Positions 14,438-23,615 of a stretch of 64,000 bases of DNA are shown here, one piece after another (within the stretch, counting starts at the first letter, position 1; each line of letters opens with the position of its first letter). Made by a program: the position numbers and the translations under genes. Location: assembly GCF_900156375.1 (NCBI RefSeq), contig NZ_FTNK01000014.1:1-64000 (forward strand), read 5' to 3'. The notes under the pieces are model-generated. The model was not told the DNA's origin. It saw only the letters and a list, made by a program, of their open reading frames with translations, and made no database searches. This stretch comes from Paenibacillus macquariensis (GTDB lineage: Bacteria > Bacillota > Bacilli > Paenibacillales > Paenibacillaceae).

Positions 14438-15730
14438 CTAAATTTTATATGCCTTCATCGCTTTACGAAGCTCTTTAATTGTTGGGCGCTTACCGTACAT
14501 AAGTACACCTGTGCGATAGATCTTCGCGGATAACCATCCGAAGAATAAGATTGAGATCACCAGAAGCAGGATCGATACCCATATTTCCCATACCTCTATT
14601 TCACCGATACCAATTCGTACAATCATGGTCGTTGGCGATAGAAATGGGATGAATGAAGCTACTTTCATCAACATGGTATTTGGTGCTCCCATACTGAAGC
14701 TTCCCACGTAGAATGCAGCAAGCGATAACATCGTAATCGGCATGATAGCCTGACCTAAGTCTTCTGTACGGCTCACAATAGAGCCGACAGCTGCGAACAA
14801 TACTGCGTATAGGAAATATCCCAAGACATAGAATGTGAACCCGTAGACTAACACATCTATACTGACCTGTGAGAGATCTATATTGAAATCTGCAAGCACT
14901 TCTTTATTCTGTGGCATGAATAGATTTCCTAAGATCACCAGTACGAATACAGCAATTTGGGTCAAGCCCACCAAGAACATCCCGATAATCTTCCCGAACA
15001 TTTGAGTCAATGGTGATACACTTGTGATCAGGATTTCCATAATCCGTGAGCTTTTCTCTGTCGTCACTTCAGAAGCGATCATGTTGCCTGTAGTCATGGA
15101 AGTAAAGAAGAATAGAATAATCAGGAGATACACCACTCCGAACTCCATCATCTGTGTTGATTTATCTTTGTCATTAGCCTTAGGAGCAGAAGCATCTGCA
15201 TTTATATTTTGTGCATTAAATTGTACAGGAGTTTTTAGTTCAGCAATTTGCTCAGGCGTCAGTGAGTCCTGTACAATAACCTGCATCTTAACAGCCTGTA
15301 ATGCACCTGAAAGCTCTGCCTGTGCGACCGCATTCAGACCATCATCTTCGTCAGAAGAATATACAACGGACGGGAATAGTGTCTTCTGATCTTCTGAGAA
15401 CTGTAGATATCCGTCAATTGTACCGGCTTCAATATCTTTCTTTAAACTTGCTACATCGGATGTATCATATTTCACGAAAGTAAATTCATCATTGTTCTGT
15501 GCCTTCCAATAACTATCTAGCTGTTCAGCCACTTTAGCCTGCTCTCCATATACCAGACCTATCTTCGTACTACCTGACTTCAAGTCTTCCCCCGTAAACA
15601 ACTGAATGAAATAAGGAATATTAATAGCAATAGACATAATAATAGCCAATATTAGCGTTGTTATGAGAAACGCTTTGGTTCTCACCTTATTGCGAAATGT
15701 AAATCCAATGACAGTACCTAATTTATTCAT
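14438..15730 (-). CDS. ABC-2 type permease, NatB/YhaP-like
   Basis: About 430 residues: one N-terminal helix (about residues 18-40), a large extracytoplasmic domain to about residue 190, then five to six helices (LLIILFFFTSMTTGNMIASE onward) and the conserved segment SRIMEILITSVSPLTQMFG. This is the topology of Na+-export NatB and YhaP. Start is uncertain between GTG 15739 and ATG 15730; I prefer the ATG. Either start overlaps the 3' end of the ATPase gene, so the two are coupled. Substrate unknown. Confidence 0.8.
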   Translation of the reverse strand: MNKLGTVIGFTFRNKVRTKAFLITTLILAIIMSIAINIPYFIQLFTGEDLKSGSTKIGLVYGEQAKVAEQLDSYWKAQNNDEFTFVKYDTSDVASLKKDIEAGTIDGYLQFSEDQKTLFPSVVYSSDEDDGLNAVAQAELSGALQAVKMQVIVQDSLTPEQIAELKTPVQFNAQNINADASAPKANDKDKSTQMMEFGVVYLLIILFFFTSMTTGNMIASEVTTEKSSRIMEILITSVSPLTQMFGKIIGMFLVGLTQIAVFVLVILGNLFMPQNKEVLADFNIDLSQVSIDVLVYGFTFYVLGYFLYAVLFAAVGSIVSRTEDLGQAIMPITMLSLAAFYVGSFSMGAPNTMLMKVASFIPFLSPTTMIVRIGIGEIEVWEIWVSILLLVISILFFGWLSAKIYRTGVLMYGKRPTIKELRKAMKAYKI

Positions 15731-16628
15731 GAGATTCACCTACCTCTTTTATAAAGATTTGATTCAATGTGAGTTCCTTTAACTCGAACTTCTCAACAAC
15801 ACTCTGCTGCATCGCTGTCTGCAATATCTGTTGAGCGGCGGATGCATCGGAAATATTGATCAAATACCCACCTTGTTCCTGAATAGTCACCTTAGTTACG
15901 AACGGAATATTCTCAAGTCCAGTGATTTCACTTGTCGTTCCTAAAGCTACCTGTTCGCGTGGATATCTACTTTTGATTTCCTTCAGACTTCCCTGAACAA
16001 TCGGGTTAGAACGGTGCATAATCGTAATGTTCCGGCATAACTCTTCAACGTGTTCCATTCGATGTGTCGAGAATAGAATACTGGTTCCTTGATCACGTAG
16101 CTCCTTAACCGTTGCCTTTAATAACTCCACATTCACAGGATCCAATCCACTGAATGCTTCATCGAGTATGAGGATCTGAGGCTTATGCACAACAGCAGCA
16201 ATGAACCCAATCTTTTGTTGATTCCCTTTGGATAATTCTTCAATTCGTTTCTCGTAATATTCAGGGACTTCGAAGCGCTCTAACCAATACCGTATGCTCT
16301 TATCTGCATCCTTTCGAGACATACCTCGAAGTTGAGCCAAATAACTAAGTTGCTCACTCACTTTAACCTTCGGATAGAGCCCTCGTTCTTCAGGTAGATA
16401 GCCCACGATTTGCCGAAGTTCATCACTATGAGGTTTACCATTGTAGCGTATACTTCCTCCATCGGGATATATAAGTCCTAGTACCATACGCATAGTTGTC
16501 GTCTTTCCAGCACCGTTTGCTCCAAGAAGTCCATAGATCTCACCTGTCCCTACTCCTAGAGACAATTCATTTACTGCTGTCTTATCTCCAAATTGCTTGA
16601 TTACCTTTTCCAGCTTCAGTGATTCCAT
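15723..16628 (-). CDS. ABC transporter ATPase, NatA/YhaQ-like
   Basis: Walker A is GLLGANGAGKTTTMRM (about residues 33-48), the signature LSKGNQQKIGF and Walker B ILILDEAFSGLDP. The C-terminal extension of about 80 residues is typical for export ATPases of the DrrA/NatA kind. It overlaps the downstream permease gene and follows the other ATPase after two bases, so it forms the ATPase of the YhaP-like exporter. Confidence 0.85.
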   Translation of the reverse strand: MESLKLEKVIKQFGDKTAVNELSLGVGTGEIYGLLGANGAGKTTTMRMVLGLIYPDGGSIRYNGKPHSDELRQIVGYLPEERGLYPKVKVSEQLSYLAQLRGMSRKDADKSIRYWLERFEVPEYYEKRIEELSKGNQQKIGFIAAVVHKPQILILDEAFSGLDPVNVELLKATVKELRDQGTSILFSTHRMEHVEELCRNITIMHRSNPIVQGSLKEIKSRYPREQVALGTTSEITGLENIPFVTKVTIQEQGGYLINISDASAAQQILQTAMQQSVVEKFELKELTLNQIFIKEVGESHE

Positions 16629-16630
16629 AA

Positions 16631-17545
16631 TTATTCTCCCCTCTCAGACTGCGCTATGACAGCCTCATCTCTTTGAATCCACAGACTTAATATTTCATCT
16701 AGCTCTAATCCACGTGTCTTCATTAGTTGTATTCCTGATTGTTGTAAGAGATTCTCGAGTTGCTTGCACTCTGTTGTAATTAAGCGCAACACACCTATGG
16801 ACTCCTGCTGCGCAGACACAATACCAGGTAAATCCTCTACCATACTACTATCGCCTTTCACCCATACTTCCTTCCAATTATCCAGAAGACTATCTTTCTC
16901 GACCATCCCAAGTATTCGCCCCTGATGAACAAGGATGATGAAATCTGCAAGTCTCCTAATCTCATCTACAATATGGGTAGACAATAGAATTGTCGATTCT
17001 CCCTGTGCCATATATTCTTGAAGCTCATCAATCATTCTCTTCCAGGCAAAGGGATCAAGCCCAGATGAGGGTTCATCTAACAGTAACAACTTAGGACGTG
17101 ATGCCAAAGCGACCGAAATTTCAACTTTTCTTCGCTCACCCTTGGACATTTTGTTCAACTTCGTGTTAGCCGGAATATTAAACGACTTGAATAATTTCTG
17201 TAACAGCATATCATCCCAATCTGTATACCAATAGGAACGAAACTTGGCGACTTCTTGCGCTGTCATGAGGTCTTCTTCAAGGTTAGACTTCTCTGATACA
17301 TAGCCAATTTGTTGCTTAATTTCTGGTGGAATCCCACTAGGATAGGACTGACCGAACCATGTAATATCCCCTTCATCAGGTATCACGGTCTGCATCAACA
17401 TATTCATCATCGTGCTTTTTCCTGACCCATTCTCTCCTACGAGGACAACCACATATCCTTGTGGAATAGACAGATTAAGGGGACCTATTATTTTATTTCT
17501 TCGCTTCTTCTTAACAGCTACCATCTGCACAACCATCTGCTCCAT
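16631..17545 (-). CDS. ABC transporter ATPase, YtrB-like
   Basis: Walker A LVGENGSGKSTMMNML (about residues 35-50), signature MSKGERRKVEI, Walker B LLLLDEPSSGLDP. It directly follows the GntR regulator gene by five bases, the order of ytrA-ytrB operons. Its partner is probably the permease-like protein encoded first in the operon (17992-18720). The start may be one of several internal Met codons within the first ten residues. Confidence 0.8.
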   Translation of the reverse strand: MEQMVVQMVAVKKKRRNKIIGPLNLSIPQGYVVVLVGENGSGKSTMMNMLMQTVIPDEGDITWFGQSYPSGIPPEIKQQIGYVSEKSNLEEDLMTAQEVAKFRSYWYTDWDDMLLQKLFKSFNIPANTKLNKMSKGERRKVEISVALASRPKLLLLDEPSSGLDPFAWKRMIDELQEYMAQGESTILLSTHIVDEIRRLADFIILVHQGRILGMVEKDSLLDNWKEVWVKGDSSMVEDLPGIVSAQQESIGVLRLITTECKQLENLLQQSGIQLMKTRGLELDEILSLWIQRDEAVIAQSERGE

Positions 17546-17550
17546 AACGA

Positions 17551-17955
17551 TTACTCCTTCCCAATCTTAGGATGATATTTACGGGCTACTATATCTAGAA
17601 ACAATCTCTTTATCTCTTCTTCACTGCACTGAACGGATATCCCAGCGTCAATCGCTTTGCCCAAAGCATCCTCAACAGATTCTCGCTTGAATGTTTCCCT
17701 TTTGGAGTCTCCAACTTTTGCAACAAAAGTTCCTGTTCCTTGCTTCGTTCGGAGTAACCCTTCCCCCTCTAAATCCTGATATACTCTTCGAACCGTAATG
17801 ACACTACAATTCAATCCACTAGCAAATTCTCTAATCGATGGCAAAAGAGTATTCTCCTCGATCTGACCATTTATGATAAGCGATCTTAGTTGCGTCTTGA
17901 TCTGATGATACAATGGTTCCGCACTATTCTCGTCTATTTGAATCGGTATCCACAC
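17551..17955 (-). CDS. GntR-family repressor, YtrA subfamily
   Basis: The 134-residue protein has the winged helix of GntR regulators (about residues 12-75): EPLYHQIKTQLRSLIINGQI, LLPSIREFASGLNCSVITVR and YQDLEGEGLLRTKQGTGTFV. Only about 50 residues follow, too short for a large effector domain, which defines the YtrA subgroup. These proteins usually repress their own ABC operon. A matching palindrome overlaps the -10 box of the operon promoter at 18795-18818. Confidence 0.9.
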   Translation of the reverse strand: MWIPIQIDENSAEPLYHQIKTQLRSLIINGQIEENTLLPSIREFASGLNCSVITVRRVYQDLEGEGLLRTKQGTGTFVAKVGDSKRETFKRESVEDALGKAIDAGISVQCSEEEIKRLFLDIVARKYHPKIGKE

Positions 17956-17991
17956 CTTTCACACCTCATTTCTCAACTCTTGTGTAACTAA

Positions 17992-18720
17992 TTACAGAAG
18001 ATCTCTATGTTGTAATCTTCGAAAGGTTAACTTACCTAATAAAGCCAAACTAATCATTCCACCTACTAAAGCGCCCCACATGACAGGCGATAATACTCCC
18101 CACTCATTGCTCATCTTTATTGTATATAACAGCAGATTGCCCCCTAGTGACCAAATGGTGATTGCTACAATAACCGTAATAACCATCATCACCATGGTTA
18201 ACCAGAAATATTTCCGTCCACTATTAGTGAATTCGAGATGAATATAGATCCCTGTGACACCTAGCGCATATCCAATCCATGTGAGCGCAAAGCATATGTA
18301 ATTCCCTATAGATATTTCCGATCTCAACTGAGAGCTAAATCCATATATGATACTAAAGACAATCACGCTATTCATCGTAAATGCAATTAACATCTGAATA
18401 TATCTATAGCACATAATGACTTGGGGTGAGATAGGTAGTGTTCGTAAATAGATTAACATTTGTGTGTATGAATCATCCGTCAAATATTTAAAATACTTCT
18501 TTGAGAAATAAAAGCCCAACATCGGAATGATAATTAGTAACATGATATCTGCCATTAGAATAAATTGGTTCTGATCATGATATAGACTCCCGATAAACAT
18601 ACTCATCGAGACACCGATATAACTCATAAAGATAAAAGACATGATCACCATGTATTTATCAATTTTTATATCCTTTTTAAAAATCACCCAAGCATCTCTT
18701 ATTACAGTGTTCACGCTCAT
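17992..18720 (-). CDS. ABC-2 type membrane protein, first gene of GntR operon
   Basis: The 242-residue protein has about six membrane helices (e.g. YMVIMSFIFMSYIGVSMSMF; FILMADIMLLIIIPMLGFYF; IGNYICFALTWIGYALGVTG) and no extracytoplasmic domain. It probably pairs with the YtrB-like ATPase. ATG at 18720 follows GAGG. As the promoter-proximal gene it precedes the GntR gene by 36 bases, an unusual position for ytr-type operons, in which the regulator is first. Confidence 0.7.
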   Translation of the reverse strand: MSVNTVIRDAWVIFKKDIKIDKYMVIMSFIFMSYIGVSMSMFIGSLYHDQNQFILMADIMLLIIIPMLGFYFSKKYFKYLTDDSYTQMLIYLRTLPISPQVIMCYRYIQMLIAFTMNSVIVFSIIYGFSSQLRSEISIGNYICFALTWIGYALGVTGIYIHLEFTNSGRKYFWLTMVMMVITVIVAITIWSLGGNLLLYTIKMSNEWGVLSPVMWGALVGGMISLALLGKLTFRRLQHRDLL

Positions 18721-18794
18721 CGCCTCACTCTTAAAGATTATTGTTCTTTATCATTGTGGAATCTCACTGTTATGGTGGTGTGTTCGGTGTGCTT

Positions 18795-18818
18795 ACTGTA
18801 TATATCTTTATACACAGT
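18795..18818 (-). promoter_or_regulatory. Candidate GntR operator
   Basis: ACTGTATATA at 18795-18804 and TATACACAGT at 18809-18818 form an inverted repeat with one mismatch, overlapping the -10 box of the operon promoter. The position fits steric repression by the YtrA-type regulator encoded in the operon. Confidence 0.6.
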
Positions 18819-18844
18819 ATAATGTGTGCTTAAACATACGTCAA
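18816..18844 (-). promoter_or_regulatory. Sigma-A promoter of the GntR/ABC operon
   Basis: On the minus strand TTGACG (18839-18844), a 17-base spacer and TATACT (18816-18821). Transcription would start near 18809 and read into the five-gene operon. Confidence 0.75.
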
Positions 18845-18867
18845 GAGTTATTTGATATTTTTTCCAT

Positions 18868-18900
18868 AAAAAAAGACCCCCCAGTTATACTGACGGATCT
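18868..18900 (-). terminator. Terminator of ctaM
   Basis: On the minus strand a GATCC...GGGTC hairpin containing CAGT/ACTG with mismatches is followed by TTTTTTT. It lies 40 bases past the ctaM stop. Confidence 0.45.
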
Positions 18901-18939
18901 CATCATTAGAATGCTAATATCTCTTATAACACTGTCTTC

Positions 18940-19404
18940 CTACATACCGAAAATAGCTTCCCACATTGGCTTCGTATGACCACCTGGATATAGAAGGTAT
19001 AACAGTGTGTATACAGCAACACCTGTAATCGCCGTAAAGAACCACATAATTGAAGTCACTCTTCCCCATTTACGATGCTTCGCAAACTTGGCTTTAAATC
19101 CGAGTGTCAGTGTCGTAAGTCCAAATACCGCCGCAACCGTTGCCAGGGTAATGTGGAATATCAAGAATACGCGATAATAAATCTCAAGATCATCCGGTCC
19201 GCCCCATTCGGTATTACCCACGAATATCGTGCGTGATGAGTAGATAACGAAGAAGATTAATGCTGCAATAGCTCCAGCAATCATGACCTTCTTATGTGCT
19301 TCTTTCCTACCCTTAATAATAAGGATCCAACCAATGGCAACTAATACTGCACTTATGACTATGAACGAGGTACTTATCGTTGGCAGCAAGAAATATAAAT
19401 CCAT
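18940..19404 (-). CDS. ctaM: DUF420 membrane protein CtaM
   Basis: The start is set at ATG 19404 by AGGAGG six bases upstream; the 25 extra open codons lie inside a repeat element. The 154-residue product has four membrane helices (ISTSFIVISAVLVAIGWILI; KVMIAGAIAALIFFVIYSSR; VFLIFHITLATVAAVFGLTT; VTSIMWFFTAITGVAVYTLL) and conserved His residues in the third and near the ends, the DUF420 pattern. CtaM is needed for maturation of haem A oxidase in Staphylococcus and Bacillus. It follows ctaG, which supports the call. Confidence 0.85.
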   Translation of the reverse strand: MDLYFLLPTISTSFIVISAVLVAIGWILIIKGRKEAHKKVMIAGAIAALIFFVIYSSRTIFVGNTEWGGPDDLEIYYRVFLIFHITLATVAAVFGLTTLTLGFKAKFAKHRKWGRVTSIMWFFTAITGVAVYTLLYLLYPGGHTKPMWEAIFGM

Positions 19405-19419
19405 GTATATCCTCCTAAA

Positions 19420-19624
19420 AGTTTTTTTGTAGCAATGCTTCTTGAAAATACTTCGCAAAAAAACTAGCTTCGGAAGCATTACCTTTTTTTAGCGTTACTT
19501 CCGTGTAATCACTTCGTAAAAAATCACTTCGTAAGCGCTACTTAGTTTTTTTATAGCAGCGCTTCTTGAAAATACTTCGTAAAAACTAGCTTCGGAAGCA
19601 TTACCCTTTTTTAGCGTTACTAAG
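19420..19624. repeat. Two copies of an interspersed repeat (ACTTCG/GGAAGC family)
   Basis: Copy one (19420-19500) and copy two (19544-19624) are about 85-90 percent alike. The shared core is ATACTTCG(C/T)AAAA...ACTAGCTTCGGAAGCATTACC (19448-19483 and 19572-19605), followed by AGCGTTACT. AATGCTTC and GAAGCATT within a copy are inverted. Short partial ACTTCGTAA copies lie between them. The same core occurs twice more at 42214-42310. The element fills the gap between ctaG and ctaM. Confidence 0.75.
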
Positions 19625-19629
19625 TTTTC

Positions 19630-20541
19630 CTACGTATGATTCAATGTACTATCCTTTAGCTCACTTGGATTCATATCATCATCTTCGCGATTCTCTTTCT
19701 TATACCAGTGAAAGAATACGTAAGCCAATATCGAAGCGAAAATAATCTCCTGTATGAACTTCATCAGAATACCGCCGACCTGTTGATCAACAAGCGGTGA
19801 CATGAGATTAAAGAATGTAGGACCACCGAACTTCTCCAACATCGCTAAAGGATCTCCACTAATGCAATATCCCATCGCTTGTGCCCAAACATTCGGATCA
19901 CTGTATGTAGTATACATCGGCTGGGAAGCAAAAATAATTAATCCACATGCTGGAGTCAATAATACCATATTTAAAAAGATATATCCCATTTTGCCAAGAC
20001 TAGACCCTTTTTGACTCTCAGGTAATGGGTTAAGAAGTGTCCACCACATTAGCATAGCTGTTACGAACAATACAAGATAATACAACCGGTGTACGTTAAA
20101 GTGCAACATGACATAGTCGTGAATAGCTGGAATGTGATAGAGAGAGAATAATCCATTGAATAACAGGGCCGCCACCACCGGCTTCGCCAGAAATTTCAAA
20201 CTCCGCAATGGATTCACCTTCAATAACGCTCGCCATAACCAACCAGGAATTCCCATCATGATTAACGGAGGTGCCACTAAATACGAAAGCGCCATCGTTA
20301 ACATATGGAACGAGAACATCATATGACCTAATATACTTACTGGCCCGCCCTGCGCAAGATAGAGCATAAACATACCTGCGATAAACATACCTTTCTTCAT
20401 CCATGAGACTTGCTTGGCTCCTTCTAGCTTCTCACTAAGTGGACCCACAACAAGCAAATACCCCACAGTTAAGAGTAACATGAATACCAGAAATAATGGA
20501 CTCCATAAGTCCGCAACACTAAAGTATTCTAATCCGAGCAT
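19630..20541 (-). CDS. ctaG: Cytochrome c oxidase assembly factor CtaG
   Basis: The 303-residue protein has about seven membrane helices and the caa3_CtaG pattern: GHMMFSFHMLTMALSYLVAP (about residues 71-90), IPGWLWRALL, and FNVHRLYYLVLFVTAMLMWW. It is required for active caa3 oxidase in B. subtilis, probably in copper delivery. ATG at 20541 has AGGAGG upstream. A terminator separates it from ctaF, so it probably has its own promoter, with a palindrome at 20566-20584. Confidence 0.9.
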   Translation of the reverse strand: MLGLEYFSVADLWSPLFLVFMLLLTVGYLLVVGPLSEKLEGAKQVSWMKKGMFIAGMFMLYLAQGGPVSILGHMMFSFHMLTMALSYLVAPPLIMMGIPGWLWRALLKVNPLRSLKFLAKPVVAALLFNGLFSLYHIPAIHDYVMLHFNVHRLYYLVLFVTAMLMWWTLLNPLPESQKGSSLGKMGYIFLNMVLLTPACGLIIFASQPMYTTYSDPNVWAQAMGYCISGDPLAMLEKFGGPTFFNLMSPLVDQQVGGILMKFIQEIIFASILAYVFFHWYKKENREDDDMNPSELKDSTLNHT

Positions 20542-20565
20542 CTAATAACCTCCTACATAACAAGG

Positions 20566-20584
20566 CGTATTTTGTCAAAATACG
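20566..20584. promoter_or_regulatory. Palindrome upstream of ctaG
   Basis: CGTATTTTG and CAAAATACG flank a single base. On the minus strand it contains TTGACA, but no -10 box is well placed behind it. An operator is more likely than a hairpin because the loop would be one base. Confidence 0.4.
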
Positions 20585-20715
20585 TACAATTTCATTGACA
20601 ATAACCCATCCAAGAAGAAACGGCTACACAGTCCCTTTAGGGGCGAGTATCCGTCTCTTCATAAATATAAGGAATAGCATAACAAGTGAAACTTATACAT
20701 TCTTATATTTTAAAA

Positions 20716-20743
20716 AGAAGAGGTGGCATGAGCCACCTCTTCT
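20716..20743 (-). terminator. Terminator of the ctaCDEF operon
   Basis: AGAAGAGGTGGC and GCCACCTCTTCT form a perfect 12-bp stem with the loop ATGA, followed on the minus strand by TTTTTAAAA. It lies four bases past the ctaF stop. Confidence 0.85.
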
Positions 20744-20747
20744 CATC

Positions 20748-21068
20748 TTACCACCACATCCAAGACAATGCAGTAATAATAGCCGTACCTGCTACAAAGA
20801 ATCCACCTAACATGAATATGATCGGAATCATATGTCCTTTATCCTTCAAGTGCATCCAGTATCCCATCTGTACAAACACCTGCAAGACGGCCATCACCAA
20901 CAAAATGAGGATGGTAAAGGCTGGATTCACGCCACCTGCACCTACCGCTGCAAAAGCGATTAGTGTCAACACGATGGAGAAGATAAACGCTACAATATGT
21001 TTCTGAGGGCCCTCATGACGGTGCCGTTGATTAACAAGTTGGTGCTTATTCTGTTCATCTACAGTCAT
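20748..21068 (-). CDS. ctaF: Cytochrome c oxidase subunit IV
   Basis: The 106-residue protein has three membrane helices (HIVAFIFSIVLTLIAFAAVG; PAFTILILLVMAVLQVFVQM; IIFMLGGFFVAGTAIITALS) and the MGYWMHLKDKGH segment of bacterial subunit IVB. It overlaps no gene but starts three bases after ctaE ends, at the end of ctaCDEF. Confidence 0.9.
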   Translation of the reverse strand: MTVDEQNKHQLVNQRHRHEGPQKHIVAFIFSIVLTLIAFAAVGAGGVNPAFTILILLVMAVLQVFVQMGYWMHLKDKGHMIPIIFMLGGFFVAGTAIITALSWMWW

Positions 21069-21071
21069 GAC

Positions 21072-21698
21072 TTAACCCACCTTTCCAAGCAAATAAACGA
21101 CCGTAAAGATAAATACCCATACTACGTCGATAAAGTGCCAGTACATAGCGGACACGTAAATCTTCGGTGCCGTCACGACCGTTAATCCTTTTTTATACAA
21201 CTGTCCAATCAGAACGCCGATCCACATTACACCGAAAGCTACGTGAGCCCCGTGGAATCCGACCAATGTGTAGAAGGCTGAACTGAAAGCACTAGTTGTC
21301 AATCCGAAATTATCTTTATGCATGTACTCATAAAATTCGTAAATTTCTAGACCTAGAAATCCAAATCCTAAAGCAACTGTGATAATTAACCAGATGATTA
21401 GTTCTTTCACCTTATGACGATGCAGCGCTTGAATTGCAAACACACTAGTTAAACTACTTACTAGCAAGATAAATGTTGCAGCTGCCGTTATTGGCAGACT
21501 GAAAAGTTCAGCTGCCGTAGGGCCTTCATTCGTCTGATTGCGAAGTGTAAGGAATGTCGCGAAGAGAGTACCAAAGAGTACGGCCTCGCCACCAAGAAAT
21601 AGCCAGAAAGCAAGAATTTTATTACGACCTTCAAGTGTTGCCTTCTCAGGATAATGAGGCAATTGGCCTTTTCCATGTTCTGTGTGTGCATTAGCCAT
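21072..21698 (-). CDS. ctaE: Cytochrome c oxidase subunit III
   Basis: The 208-residue protein has five membrane helices with the subunit III signatures NKILAFWLFLGGEAVLFGTL, VGFHGAHVAFGVMWI and YWHFIDVVWVFIFTVVYLLG. It follows ctaD after two bases and is part of the caa3-type complex. Confidence 0.95.
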   Translation of the reverse strand: MANAHTEHGKGQLPHYPEKATLEGRNKILAFWLFLGGEAVLFGTLFATFLTLRNQTNEGPTAAELFSLPITAAATFILLVSSLTSVFAIQALHRHKVKELIIWLIITVALGFGFLGLEIYEFYEYMHKDNFGLTTSAFSSAFYTLVGFHGAHVAFGVMWIGVLIGQLYKKGLTVVTAPKIYVSAMYWHFIDVVWVFIFTVVYLLGKVG

Positions 21699-21700
21699 GT

Positions 21701-23584
21701 TTATACCCCCTCCTCTTGAAATTCCTCTGGTTCAATGTGCCAACCATGATCATCAAAGAGAGAACGCATCAACATTGATCCGAACGTGATGAGAAGTCCT
21801 AATCCACAGACAATCCAGTTATTAAATATAAAGCTCATAAATGAACTAGAGAATTCTTCTCCGCTGAACATTAAACCAAGACCTGCGATAAAAATACCAA
21901 CGGACATTACAAACGGAAGTATAGTTGGTGAAGGCATATGAATTGGTCCTATAGGCTCTGCAGGAGTCATTTCTGTGTTTCCAGCCGCTTTTTCTTTCCA
22001 ATAAGCATCAAGACCACGTACAAGTGGTATTTGCTTGAAATTGTATTCTGGTGGAGGAGAAGGAATCGTCCATTCTAATGTGCGTCCATCTTCCCAAGGA
22101 TCATTAGCACAACCTCTTGGCTGCATGAATGATTTAATAATATTAATCGTGAAGAAAATGATACCCACGCCCATCAAGAAAGCACCTACGGTACTGACTA
22201 GATTCATCGTGTCAAACCCTTGATTCGGCAAGTATGTGAACACACGACGTTGCATTCCCATAAGTCCAAGGAAATGTTGTACGAAGAATGTCATATGGAA
22301 CCCAATTGCAAAGGTCCAGAAGGTCCATTTGCCAAGCGTTTCATTAAGCACACGTCCGAACATTTTCGGCCACCAATAATGAAGTCCTGATAGTAAACCG
22401 AACACCATACCACCCACGATAACATAGTGGAAATGGGCTACGACGAAATACGTATCATGGAACTGAAAGTCTGCAGGAGCAGATGCCAACATGACACCCG
22501 TTACTCCACCCATGGTGAATGTTGGGATAAACCCAACTGCAAAGAGGTTAGCCGCCGTAAATTTCACTTGACCGCCCCACATCGTGAACAGCCAGTTGAA
22601 GATTTTAATACCCGTCGGAACTGCAATTAGCATCGTAGATATAGAGAACAAGGCGTTCGCGACAGGTCCAAGCCCTGTTGTAAACATATGATGCGCCCAT
22701 ACCATGAATCCTAAGAATGCGATCAAGATCGTTGCAAATACCATGGAACTATATCCGAATAACCGCTTACGTGCGAATGTAGGAATAACTTCTGAAATAA
22801 CACCGAACGCGGGTAAGATAAGTATGTATACTTCTGGGTGCCCAAATATCCAGAATATATGTTGCCATAGAACCGGATTACCCCCACCATCGACGTTAAA
22901 GAAATTCGCACCTAGTACTCGGTCAAATGTTAATAGTACTAGACCGACCGTGACAGCTGGGAAAGCGAACAAAATCATCGCTGAAGTAACAAATGAAGCC
23001 CATGTAAACATCGGCATACGCATATAGGACATGCCTGGTGCTCTCATTGTTATGATTGTAGCTAGGAAGTTAAGACCCCCAATTAATGTACCCAGTCCCG
23101 CAATCTGTAAACCAACGGTATAGAAATCTACCCCATGCGAGGCACTATACATTGTACTAGATAACGGCGTGTACGCTGTCCAACCGGCATCAGGTGCGCC
23201 ACCCATAACCCAACTAAGATTCAATAAGATTCCTCCGAACAAAAATGTCCAGAAACCTAAAGAATTCAGAAATGGAAATGCGACGTCACGAGCACCAATT
23301 TGTAGAGGAATGATAGCATTCATAAGTGCGAACACAATCGGCATAACGCCTAGGAAGATCATCGTCGTACCGTGCATCGTAATTAATTCATTAAAAGTCT
23401 GTGCTTCTAACATGTCATTCATCGGTTTAATCAATTGAAGACGAATTAAGATGGCCTCGAATCCGCCGATTGCAAAAAACAATCCACCACCCAGTAAATA
23501 AAGAACAGCGATTTTTTTGTGGTCGACAGTCGTTAACCAATCCATTAAGCCCTTGTAACGCTTAACACTATGCGCGTGAGCCAA
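21701..23584 (-). CDS. ctaD: Cytochrome c oxidase subunit I
   Basis: The 627-residue catalytic subunit carries the haem a and a3/CuB ligands: MHGTTMIFLG (low-spin haem His), GHPEVYILILPAFG (CuB His and the proton-channel Glu), AHHMFTTGL (two CuB His) and VVAHFHYVIVGG (haem a3 and a His). It reduces oxygen to water at the membrane. It is complete, with a C-terminal extension of two helices as in the Bacillus enzyme. Confidence 0.97.
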   Translation of the reverse strand: MAHAHSVKRYKGLMDWLTTVDHKKIAVLYLLGGGLFFAIGGFEAILIRLQLIKPMNDMLEAQTFNELITMHGTTMIFLGVMPIVFALMNAIIPLQIGARDVAFPFLNSLGFWTFLFGGILLNLSWVMGGAPDAGWTAYTPLSSTMYSASHGVDFYTVGLQIAGLGTLIGGLNFLATIITMRAPGMSYMRMPMFTWASFVTSAMILFAFPAVTVGLVLLTFDRVLGANFFNVDGGGNPVLWQHIFWIFGHPEVYILILPAFGVISEVIPTFARKRLFGYSSMVFATILIAFLGFMVWAHHMFTTGLGPVANALFSISTMLIAVPTGIKIFNWLFTMWGGQVKFTAANLFAVGFIPTFTMGGVTGVMLASAPADFQFHDTYFVVAHFHYVIVGGMVFGLLSGLHYWWPKMFGRVLNETLGKWTFWTFAIGFHMTFFVQHFLGLMGMQRRVFTYLPNQGFDTMNLVSTVGAFLMGVGIIFFTINIIKSFMQPRGCANDPWEDGRTLEWTIPSPPPEYNFKQIPLVRGLDAYWKEKAAGNTEMTPAEPIGPIHMPSPTILPFVMSVGIFIAGLGLMFSGEEFSSSFMSFIFNNWIVCGLGLLITFGSMLMRSLFDDHGWHIEPEEFQEEGV

Positions 23585-23615
23585 GGTTGTGTACCCCCTT
23601 TAGAGTCCTTGCTGA

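Noticed and set aside
19405..19479. N-terminal extension of CtaM
   Set aside because: It lies in a repeat element, and AGGAGG precedes ATG 19404.
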